Notes under the pieces: model-generated
Seen by the model: the letters and a program-made list of their open reading frames with translations, nothing else
What the model was told of the DNA's origin: nothing
Database searches by the model: none
Assembly: GCF_009883635.2 (NCBI RefSeq)
Contig: NZ_CP026115.2
Coordinates: 4,216,001 to 4,280,000 of the forward strand
Direction: 5' to 3'
DNA: 64,000 bases
Source of the DNA: Pseudomonas putida
Lineage (GTDB): Bacteria > Pseudomonadota > Gammaproteobacteria > Pseudomonadales > Pseudomonadaceae
Translations under genes and position numbers: made by a program
Shown here: piece by piece, positions 1 through 8,600 of the stretch
Layout: each line of letters begins with the position of its first letter
Numbering within the stretch: the stretch's first letter is position 1

Positions 1-261
1 GCCAAGCGCGGTGTTGTTCAGCACTACCTGTAAGCGATAGCGCCCGGCCGCCAGCGGTGTTTGTTCCGCCAGCGCCTGCAGGGCCAGGGCGCCGGCCTCG
101 CTGGCCTGGCCAGGGGCCTGGCGCATGAACTCAGCCTGGAAGCGTGGTGAGGCGGCGAATGTAGGCGTGGCCAGTAGCAGAATCAGCGGGCTGCCCAGCA
201 ACGCTGATCGGGTAAGGTGCGGGCGTGACAAGGCAGGCCTGCGCCATAGAGGCTTGGGCAT
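1..261 (-). CDS. Fimbrial outer-membrane usher, N-terminal part (runs off window)
   Basis: The first 87 codons of a gene that leaves the window at base 1. Residues 1-36 look like a signal peptide (basic start, hydrophobic LLGSPLILLLA, cleavage after TFA). The mature start FQAEFM, followed by a PLAAGRYRLQVVLNN stretch, fits the N-terminal periplasmic domain of FimD/PapC ushers, which opens with 'F..EFL' and 'PG.Y.VD..vN'. Ushers form the outer-membrane pore through which chaperone-bound pilins are assembled. The matching pilin and chaperone genes lie on the same strand at 25-26.4 kb, so this is inferred to be their displaced operon partner. No convincing ribosome binding site precedes the ATG at 261, and the frame stays open upstream, so the start is tentative. 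Confidence 0.75.
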   Translation of the reverse strand, partial: MPKPLWRRPALSRPHLTRSALLGSPLILLLATPTFAASPRFQAEFMRQAPGQASEAGALALQALAEQTPLAAGRYRLQVVLNNTALG

Positions 262-539
262 AGGGGAATCCTGGGGCAGCGCGGCTCCAGGCCGGAGGCG
301 GGAGCTGGGGCTGGGTTGTCTGAAGACGGCGTACGTCTGGCATCGGTGGCAGACGGTGCCGGGCTAGGGATGGGTAGGGTAGAAAGGGAAGGCAGAGCGG
401 GATGTAGGAAGAGTCTTGAGCGTCGATGAGAGATTTAGACAGCGGGGCTCATGCGGTTGGCCGATAGCCCCTGGGGAGGATTTCCCTGCCCAAGGGCGCT
501 CGGTTTCAGTAGTTCAATTTGGTTAAATAATGGTTTTCA

Positions 540-3500
540 TCATTCAATTATCACAGGTAAAGTCGCATGTGGGGCTTTTACTGAATTTGCCAGTCCCGCT
601 GAATTTGCCGGTCCTGCTGAATTTGCCAGTCCCGCTGAATTTGCCGGTCCTGCTGAATGGGATTGGTTTGAACTGTATGCGTTAGGGCTTGAGTTATTTT
701 TCGCTTTAAGCTTGGATGGACCAATCGTGGCATAATCTCCGCTGCTGTTAGAGCGGCCTGCGGGGGGCGATTGTGAGGCTTGAGTATTTTGCCAGGCTCT
801 TGAAGCGGCTAATTGTTGTTCAAATGGTTTTCCAAATATATCAATGCCTTTATTGTGATCTACAAATGTGCCTAATCTTGTCGAAATCCAGGGCCGGGTC
901 TTTGGTCGGCCGAAGTTGAGTAAACTTGATCTCATCGCGCCACTCTTTATATTGATCGCCATGCCAGCACCAAACGCTGCAGCACCAAGTATGCTAATAC
1001 CTACGCCTGTAAAGCTCAGTATGTCGGAAAGACCAGAGTCATTCTCTTCGATTACTTTTCCTGCGACCTGTAAGCCCAAACCGACGCCTTGACCGGCGAT
1101 GCCGCCCCAGGCCAGTGCAGTCCCAAGTGACATAGGGGTGCCCCATGGCGCTGCGAGAAGTGATATAAGCAAGATGGCACTAAACAAGACGAGTAGCCCT
1201 GTCTTTATCTTGCTCTTCAACTCTTTGTTAGAATCCCCCTTGTACTCTGCTGCCCCATCATTACCACTGAACGGGCTCACTTTATGCCCGGTAGGGTCGC
1301 GCCATTTGACCGGATTACCCAAGGCATACAGGTAAGGGTTCAGGCCTGCTGCTTCGGGTGGCAGCGAATCGGGGCTGTGGAAGCGCATCAAGCCTGGGTT
1401 GTACGCACGGTAGCCGCTGCCTAGCAGGTACCAGCCAAGGGCCTCTTCACGCACCTCGCCATTGAACGCCAGCAGGCAACGCATGCCGTTGTCGTCGGGG
1501 CGTTCGCCATAGGTGTTGTAGCTGGCATGCCGGGTGCCCTGGTGGTCGGCCTCGGTGAGGATGCTGCCGGCAGGGTCGGTCAGCAGCAGCAGCGGGTCGT
1601 CGGGTTGGTCAGAGCGCTGCACGCCCAGGGTTTGCTCGTCATTGAGCAGGTACTGGGTCAGCAGGTTGCCTTCCCGGGTGCTGTCCAGGCGGTTGCCCTG
1701 GTAGCGCCGCTGCACCTGGCGGCCATCGAATACACTGGCCAGCAACTGGTCGTGGCCATCGTACAGGTAGCGGGCCTGCTCACTGCCGTCGGGTTTCAGC
1801 ACGCGCTCCAGGCGCCCTTTCACGTCGTACTCCAGTGTGCGCCCTTGCTCGTCGTTAAGCATGTTGCCGCGAGTGTCGTAGTCGAAGCTTTGCTCGGGCA
1901 GGTAGTCGTCGACCAGGGTGTGGGTGACTTTGGTCAGCTGGAAGCTGCCGTCGGTGGCATAGGTGAAGCGCGCAGTATCTTTTTTGCCGTCGGCAAACAG
2001 CGTCACGCGCTGCTTGAGGTTGTCCATGGCATCGAATTCGAAGATTTCCGACTCAATCGTGCGGCCCTTGGCATTGCGTGGCGAGCTTGGCCCTCGGTAA
2101 TCGCTGATGGTCAGGCGGTCGAGTTCGTCATAGCCAAACACCTCCTCGCGCAGCAGGGCGGCTTCATTCTCTGCGTTGCCGTTGTAGAGGGTGCGCGCTT
2201 GCAGCGTGGTGCCATCACGCCATTTCAATACCAGCAACTGCTGCTGGCCATTGGCATCGAGCGTGCGGCGATGTTCACGGCCCAGGTCGTCGTAGGTCTG
2301 GGTGCTGCGCACGTAGCGTGCCGGGTCGCGGGTGTCGTGGGTGGTGGTGGTTTCCAGGCGGCCTTCGCTGTTGTAGGTCAGGGTGGACTGCAAGTGGCCC
2401 TGGGTAACGGCAACAACCCGCCCCAGCTTGTCATGCTCATACAGGCAGGCGGCACCGTCGCTGTGCTTGCGGTAGCGCAGGCGCCCCTGCAAGGAGTGCT
2501 GGTTGTGGATGTTGTACTGCTCCTGGTCGCCTACGTGCCAGTGTTCCTGGGCCAGGTACCCGCGGTCGGTGTAGGTGTAGGCGCGGCTGCCATTGGCGTT
2601 GTCGGCGCCGACCACTTCGGCACTGCTAGGGCGGTAGGCAAAGGAGGCTTCGTTGGCGGCGTGTGGCTCTGGCGTGCCTTCGAGCGTGGCGCTGATGCTG
2701 GTGGGCTGGGTGGTCAGTGCCGGCTTGTAGGTGTAGCGCTCGACGTGCTTGCGCTTGTCGTTGCGTGTTGCGTCGGTGTTGCTGATGGTGCGTGAGTCCA
2801 TCAGTGCGGTTTGGCCCTGGTAGGTGTAGGTCTCCAGGCGCGGGCCGACGGCCATGCTGGTCAGGCGCTCCAGGCCATCGTAGGTGCGCTTGCACACGGG
2901 CAGGGTGCTGCCATTTTTATTGCGCACTTGCAGCAGGGTGGTCAGCTCATTGGTGCTGTGTTCGGCGAAGGAGCGCAGCAGCACGCTGCCATCGGGGCGC
3001 ACGGTTTCGCACATGCGGCCCCAGTGGTCATAGGTGTATTCAGTGATGCGCGGCACGAGTTTTTGCTCGGGCGGATAGCTGAACGTTTCCTTCACCCCGC
3101 GGCCCAGGCCATCGTAGAGGTAGTCGGTACGGTCGACTTCAACCGGCTTGGCACCGCCGGCGGGCTGGTGCAGTTGGTACTCGTAGACCGGTTTGTCGAA
3201 GCGGTTGTACTCCACCACGCTGTGTTGCTGCTTGATGCCCGGCTGCTTGGGGCTTTCCAGCCATTGCTCGGCCTTGTTGCCATCGGCACCGAACGGCGAG
3301 AACGCGGTGATGAGCTTGACGTCATCGGCTTGCAACACCTCGCAGCGCTGCCCCCAGGCATCGTACTTGAAGCGTGTGGTCCGCTCGATGACGCGTTCTT
3401 CTGAGCTGCCGCTGCCGGGCCTGACGGGGGCGTAGTCGAACACGGTTTCGCTGGCGATGCGGCCGAGGCCGTCGTACGTGGTTTCGGATACCTTGCGGGT

Positions 3501-5561
3501 AATGCGGGTCTCGGACTCTGGATTGTCCAGCGCTTTGAGGGTGAGCTCAACCCGCACCGGGCGGTTGAGCCCGTCATGGTAGGTACGGGTGACGACACCG
3601 TTGAGGTCGGTGTGCTCGGCGTAACACAGTGTGCGGTTGTTTTCCGTGACCTTGCCATAGCGGAAAGTGTAGGTAGCGGTAAACTCGGGCAGGTCCGGTG
3701 CTATGGTCGTGGCGACCGGCCGGTTGATTGCATCATGGCGGTAGCGGGTCTTCACGCCATTGATGTCTTCGGTCTCGATCAGCTGGTTGCGCAGGGCGGA
3801 CTGCAGGCTCTGCGTGGTTTTTTCCAGCGTGCCACCGTGGGGTTTGAAGGTGGTGGTGGTGTTCAGGTAGGTAAGCTTGCCGTTGTCATCGGCGCGCTTC
3901 TCGTAGTGCCACTCGGTACGTGACTGGGTGGTGCCCAGTCGATCCGTTCGGTAATCGATGCGCCCATGCAGGAACACATTGTCGGGCGTGTCCAGGTGGC
4001 TGATATCACTGCGGCTCAGCAGCCGTTCGCGTTCCTGGCCATTGTCATCGGTAACCTCGAAGATCTGCTCGCTATCGCCCACCAGAAATTTGTCGGCCTG
4101 CAGCGTCGCGACCGAGGCGCTCAGCACGTCCAGCGCACGGTAGGTGAAACGGGTGCGCCGGATCTGCGCCTGAGCACCCCCCTCGGCCGGGTAGACAGTG
4201 AGGCTCTTGAGGTTGCGCACGAAGCCTTGCGGGTCGGGCGGGCAGCCCTCGGCGCCTGCGGCAGGGTAATACTCACGGACCATGCGCGTGCCGTTGGCCA
4301 ACTGTTCCAGCACCATGTTGCCGTGCTCATCGTACTGGGTGAGCACGTGTTCATCGCGGCGCAACTGGGTGCCGGCCTGGGTCCAGGTCTTGGTGATGCG
4401 GCTCGGCAACTGCACGCGCGGGTCCTGGGAGGCGAAGTTGCCCGGCTTATCGTGATACTGCGTGGTGATGGTTTCGATGCGGCCGGCTTCGTCGGTGACT
4501 TGCTTGGTCACCAGGTGGAAGCGGTTGAACGTGTGCTCGACGGTGCGTAGCACCTCGTCGTTGAGGTAGTGGTTGGTCGTGCTGCCATACACGTATTCGC
4601 TGCCAGTGAACTTGTAGAGGTGGTCCTGATTGTATTTTTCGTCCCACTCCACGCCTGTTGCGCCGTAGCCCAGGAAGTTCTTCTTGGTGTAGGTGTAGGT
4701 GGTCTTGATGGCGTTTGCTTCGTTCAGCGGGTCGGCGATTGCGCGGTGCTCGGTCACATACGGCAGGTAGGTCTGCCGGCCGGGGTACTGGTGGCCAGAC
4801 TCGCGGTAGATAACACGCTCTTCGCCGCCATACGGCAGGGTAAGCCGCTGAAGAAAACGCATGCCCCCCAGCTGCTGGTAATGGAATGCCCAGTTGTGCT
4901 GGTCGCTGGTGGGCAGCACCAGTGTGCGCAATTCTTCCCCTTCGAACTTGAGGGTGAACGTTTGCTCGGCTTCAGTACCGGGGTGGGTCTGCAAGAGCGT
5001 CTGGCTGTCGCCCTGGAACGTGAGGGTGAGCAACTGTTGGCCGCTGTCATCCTGGATGGACTGCAGGCGGCCTTTTTCCAGGTCGTAGGCCAAGTTGATG
5101 CCAGCGCCGCCAGGGATCGTGACCCGTGTTGGCAGCAGCTTGCGGCTGTCGGCCTTGAGGGGTTCGAGTATTTCGATCGGGCCGCCGGTGTGGGTGATGC
5201 GAAAGCGTGGGTTTTGTTTGTCGCCGATGTTTTCGCAGATGAAGCTCTTGAGTTTTTGTTCGTAGACCAGGGCCTCTTCACCTGGGCCCTGGTCGGCGAT
5301 TGCCAGGCTTTCGCCGGTGTACAGGCTTAGTACCTGGCTGTCGAGGTCGTAACTGCTGAGCTTGAAGGCCCAACCGATGCCGAAGCCTGAGTGGGTGGTA
5401 TTCAGTGGGCTAAAGCCCAGTTGCAGGGGTAAGTTGGGGCCTTGACCAAAGTTGGCATTAAGTTCTGGAACTTCCAGGGTAAAACCGTAGAGGCCGGTAC
5501 GGGGGTCGACGTTGCCTTTGCCAAAGCTGGGGTAGTTTAGTGCATTGGATTGAAGGGGCAT
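540..5561 (-). CDS. Rhs/YD-repeat protein A (1673 aa) with variable tip
   Basis: A giant Rhs-family protein. The N-terminus (DPRTGLYGF, GLPLQLGFSPLN-like segments) is the type found on cytoplasmic-start Pseudomonas YD-repeat proteins. It has no signal peptide and no PAAR domain. Many YD repeats (YDGLGR, YDELDRL) follow. The Rhs core closes near residue 1422 with YRAYNPGLMRFHSPDS, LNPYLYALGNP and DPTGH. The roughly 250-residue tip has hydrophobic segments (GLLVLFSAILLISLLAAPW and a glycine-rich stretch) and ends in 6-residue repeats SAGPAN/SAGLAN. I recognise no toxin domain in it. Rhs cores generally form a shell around a toxic C-terminus. The start at 5561 (MPLQSN) was chosen because it aligns with the start of the second copy; an ATG at 5576 would add five residues. 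No immunity-like gene follows. Confidence 0.85.
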   Translation of the reverse strand: MPLQSNALNYPSFGKGNVDPRTGLYGFTLEVPELNANFGQGPNLPLQLGFSPLNTTHSGFGIGWAFKLSSYDLDSQVLSLYTGESLAIADQGPGEEALVYEQKLKSFICENIGDKQNPRFRITHTGGPIEILEPLKADSRKLLPTRVTIPGGAGINLAYDLEKGRLQSIQDDSGQQLLTLTFQGDSQTLLQTHPGTEAEQTFTLKFEGEELRTLVLPTSDQHNWAFHYQQLGGMRFLQRLTLPYGGEERVIYRESGHQYPGRQTYLPYVTEHRAIADPLNEANAIKTTYTYTKKNFLGYGATGVEWDEKYNQDHLYKFTGSEYVYGSTTNHYLNDEVLRTVEHTFNRFHLVTKQVTDEAGRIETITTQYHDKPGNFASQDPRVQLPSRITKTWTQAGTQLRRDEHVLTQYDEHGNMVLEQLANGTRMVREYYPAAGAEGCPPDPQGFVRNLKSLTVYPAEGGAQAQIRRTRFTYRALDVLSASVATLQADKFLVGDSEQIFEVTDDNGQERERLLSRSDISHLDTPDNVFLHGRIDYRTDRLGTTQSRTEWHYEKRADDNGKLTYLNTTTTFKPHGGTLEKTTQSLQSALRNQLIETEDINGVKTRYRHDAINRPVATTIAPDLPEFTATYTFRYGKVTENNRTLCYAEHTDLNGVVTRTYHDGLNRPVRVELTLKALDNPESETRITRKVSETTYDGLGRIASETVFDYAPVRPGSGSSEERVIERTTRFKYDAWGQRCEVLQADDVKLITAFSPFGADGNKAEQWLESPKQPGIKQQHSVVEYNRFDKPVYEYQLHQPAGGAKPVEVDRTDYLYDGLGRGVKETFSYPPEQKLVPRITEYTYDHWGRMCETVRPDGSVLLRSFAEHSTNELTTLLQVRNKNGSTLPVCKRTYDGLERLTSMAVGPRLETYTYQGQTALMDSRTISNTDATRNDKRKHVERYTYKPALTTQPTSISATLEGTPEPHAANEASFAYRPSSAEVVGADNANGSRAYTYTDRGYLAQEHWHVGDQEQYNIHNQHSLQGRLRYRKHSDGAACLYEHDKLGRVVAVTQGHLQSTLTYNSEGRLETTTTHDTRDPARYVRSTQTYDDLGREHRRTLDANGQQQLLVLKWRDGTTLQARTLYNGNAENEAALLREEVFGYDELDRLTISDYRGPSSPRNAKGRTIESEIFEFDAMDNLKQRVTLFADGKKDTARFTYATDGSFQLTKVTHTLVDDYLPEQSFDYDTRGNMLNDEQGRTLEYDVKGRLERVLKPDGSEQARYLYDGHDQLLASVFDGRQVQRRYQGNRLDSTREGNLLTQYLLNDEQTLGVQRSDQPDDPLLLLTDPAGSILTEADHQGTRHASYNTYGERPDDNGMRCLLAFNGEVREEALGWYLLGSGYRAYNPGLMRFHSPDSLPPEAAGLNPYLYALGNPVKWRDPTGHKVSPFSGNDGAAEYKGDSNKELKSKIKTGLLVLFSAILLISLLAAPWGTPMSLGTALAWGGIAGQGVGLGLQVAGKVIEENDSGLSDILSFTGVGISILGAAAFGAGMAINIKSGAMRSSLLNFGRPKTRPWISTRLGTFVDHNKGIDIFGKPFEQQLAASRAWQNTQASQSPPAGRSNSSGDYATIGPSKLKAKNNSSPNAYSSNQSHSAGPANSAGLANSAGPANSAGLANSVKAPHATLPVIIE
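583..654. repeat. 18-bp tandem repeat, 4 copies, in tip of Rhs protein A
   Basis: Four contiguous 18-bp units alternate between two variants (gaatttgccagtcccgct and gaatttgccggtcctgct), so the higher-order unit is 36 bp repeated twice. On the minus strand they encode alternating SAGPAN/SAGLAN hexapeptides near the end of the protein. Confidence 0.95.
1267..5555. repeat. Long direct repeat, copy A (Rhs core)
   Basis: About 4.29 kb, collinear and nearly identical to copy B, with a constant offset of 5,222 bp and no indel seen between the sampled matching points. It covers the entire Rhs core and stops abruptly at the core/tip boundary, where the two genes become unrelated and less GC-rich. Confidence 0.95.
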
Positions 5562-5659
5562 GGCTAAACCATCCATTGAGTTGAGCTTGGTGTATGGGGT
5601 CGGGAGCTGTGGGTGTTTTCAGAAGTGCGGTGTGAGTTTTCAGTTTGCCTAGGTTGTTT

Positions 5660-5692
5660 AAGTCCCCGGCAGAAATCTTCTGTCGGGGACTT
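5660..5692. terminator. Hairpin between the two rhs genes
   Basis: The inverted repeat AAGTCCCCG...CGGGGACTT has an extended stem (CAG/CTG inside). On the plus strand it is followed by TTAGTTTTT. It lies 7 bases beyond the stop codon of rhs copy B. The U-rich tract is on the plus-strand side, so it is a better terminator for rightward transcription; a role in ending the leftward rhs B mRNA is possible but not canonical. Confidence 0.5.
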
Positions 5693-5698
5693 TAGTTT

Positions 5699-8600
5699 TT
5701 ATCTATTAACGTACGGCGTAGGGACTGATACGAAGCCGCCTGGTGCCATTCCTGGGAAACCTTGAAAGCCCTTCCAATCATATTTATTGCCGTTTGAGGA
5801 GGCTAGGGCGAGCCCTGCGTTTCCGCCTCTGCTAATACTTCCGTGTCTGCTACCGCCTCCGCCTCCGCCTTCGACAATACTTCCGGTTCTGCTACCGCCT
5901 CCGCCTCCGCCTTCGACAATACTTCCGGTTCTGCTACCGCCTCCGCCTCCGCCTTCCACAATACTTCCGGTTCTGCTACCGCCTCCGCCTCCGCCTTCGA
6001 CAATACTTCCGCTTCTACTACCGCCTCCGCCTAAGCTCCCTGTTGCTCCCCCTTGTTGAGCTTCATATGTATTATAAGTGTTATAGTTATTGGTTATATT
6101 GTCGGGTCCGCGGGGCTCGTTCTCAGGTATTTTTCGACCTTTGAAAGTCAGCCCCTTCTTATTCATCGATCTGGCGTGCAATTTGTAACCGCCAAAACCC
6201 ATAAGCATACCTGCTGCTGAAAGTACCGTGCCTGCTATTGCCAGATCGTTGCTAATCTGTTCGTCTTTAACAACAACGCTAGCGGTGCTTGCCGCAGTAC
6301 CGGAAACGGTGAGTAATCCCGCAATCATCATCAGGCCTTTGCCGAGTGTCATGGGGGCGGACCACGGCATGAAGTACACTGTGGCAGCGATGGCTAATAT
6401 GCCGAATCCCACGGAGACCCACTTCAGAATGCTATTACCGGACGGCGCTTCTACAGGATCTCTATAGCTAGGTGCCCCATCTTCACCGCTGAACGGGCTC
6501 ACTTTATGCCCGGTAGGGTCGCGCCATTTGACCGGGTTACCCAAGGCATACAGGTAAGGGTTCAGGCCTGCTGCTTCGGGTGGCAGCGAATCGGGGCTGT
6601 GGAAGCGCATCAAGCCTGGGTTGTACGCACGGTAGCCGCTGCCTAGCAGGTACCAGCCAAGGGCCTCTTCACGCACCTCGCCATTGAACGCCAGCAGGCA
6701 ACGCATGCCGTTGTCGTCGGGGCGTTCGCCATAGGTGCTGTAGCTGGCATGCCGGGTGCCCTGGTGGTCGGCCTCGGTGAGGATGCTGCCGGCAGGGTCG
6801 GTCAGCAGCAGCAGCGGGTCGTCGGGCTGGTCAGAGCGCTGCACGCCCAGGGTTTGCTCGTCATTGAGCAGGTACTGGGTCAGCAGGTTGCCTTCCCGGG
6901 TGCTGTCCAGGCGGTTGCCCTGGTAGCGCCGCTGCACCTGGCGGCCATCGAATACACTGGCCAGCAATTGGTCGTGGCCATCGTACAGGTAGCGGGCCTG
7001 CTCACTGCCGTCGGGTTTCAGCACGCGCTCCAGGCGCCCTTTCACGTCGTACTCCAGTGTGCGCCCTTGCTCGTCGTTAAGCATGTTGCCGCGAGTGTCG
7101 TAGTCGAAGCTTTGCTCGGGCAGGTAGTCCTCGACCAGGGTGTGGGTGACTTTGGTCAGCTGGAAGCTGCCGTCGGTGGCATAGGTGAAGCGCGCAGTAT
7201 CTTTTTTGCCGTCGGCAAACAGCGTCACGCGCTGCTTGAGGTTGTCCATGGCATCGAAATCGAAGATTTCCGACTCAATCGTGCGGCCCTTGGCATTGCG
7301 TGGCGAGCTTGGCCCTCGGTAATCGCTAATGGTCAGGCGGTCGAGTTCGTCATAGCCAAACACTTCCTCGCGCAGCAGGGCGGCTTCATTCTCTGCGTTG
7401 CCGTTGTAGAGGGTGCGCGCTTGCAGCGTGGTGCCATCACGCCATTTCAATACCAGCAACTGCTGCTGGCCATTTGCATCGAGCGTGCGGCGATGCTCAC
7501 GGCCCAGGTCGTCGTAGGTCTGGGTGCTGCGCACGTAGCGCGCCGGGTCGCGGGTGTCGTGGGTGGTGGTGGTTTCCAGGCGACCTTCGCTGTTGTAGGT
7601 CAGGGTGGACTGCAAGTGGCCCTGGGTAACGGCAACAACCCGCCCCAGCGCGTCATGCTCATACAGGCAGACGGCACCGTCGCTGTGCTTGCGGTAGCGC
7701 AGGCGCCCCTGCAAGGAGTGCTGGTTGTGGATGTTGTACTGCTCCTGGTCGCCTACGTTCCAGTGTTCCTGGGCCAGGTACCCGCGGTCGGTGTAGGTGT
7801 AGGCGCGGCTGCCATTGGCGTTGTCGGCGCCGACCACTTCGGCACTGCTAGGGCGGTAGGCAAAGGAGGCTTCGTTGGCGGCGTGTGGCTCTGGCGTGCC
7901 TTCGAGCGTGGCGCTGATGCTGGTGGGCTGGGTGGTCAGCGCCGGCTTGTAGGTGTAGCGCTCGACGTGCTTGCGCTTGTCGTTGCGTGTTGCGTCGGTG
8001 TTGCTGATGGTGCGTGAGTCCATCAGTGCGGTTTGGCCCTGGTAGGTGTAGGTCTCCAGGCGCGGGCCGACGGCCATGCTGGTCAGGCGCTCCAGGCCAT
8101 CGTAGGTGCGCTTGCACACGGGCAGGGTGCTGCCATTTTTATTGCGCACTTGCAGCAGGGTGGTCAGCTCATTGGTGCTGTGTTCGGCGAAGGTGCGCAG
8201 CAGCACGCTGCCATCGGGGCGCACGGTTTCGCACATGCGGCCCCAGTGGTCATAGGTGTATTCAGTGATGCGCGGCACGAGTTTTTGCTCGGGCGCATAG
8301 CTGAACGTTTCCTTCACCCCGCGGCCCAGGCCATCGTAGAGGTAGTCGGTACGGTCGACTTCAACCGGCTTGGCACCGCCGGCGGGCTGGTGCAGTTGGT
8401 ACTCGTAGACCGGTTTGTCGAAGCGGTTGTACTCCACCACGCTGTGTTGCTGCTTGATGCCCGGCTGCTTGGGGCTTTCCAGCCATTGCTCGGCCTTGTT
8501 GCCATCGGCACCGAACGGCGAGAACGCGGTGATGAGCTTGACGTCATCGGCTTGCAACACCTCGCAGCGCTGCCCCCAGGCATCGTACTTGAAGCGTGTG

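Noticed and set aside
125..367. 80-codon frame opposite the usher start
   Set aside because: The minus strand encodes a signal peptide and usher domain in register. The plus frame lacks any recognisable feature.
1527..2795. 422-codon open frame antisense to rhs A (and its twin at 6749-8017)
   Set aside because: It is duplicated only because the rhs core is duplicated. No ribosome site and no protein family; a shadow of the rhs codons.
5838..6033. Possible CRISPR array
   Set aside because: 42-bp units are directly tandem, with no spacers, in frame inside a coding gene.
5787..6059. Proline-rich 90-codon frame opposite the rhs B tip repeats
   Set aside because: It is the complement of the Gly/Ser minisatellite. 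No family and no ribosome site.
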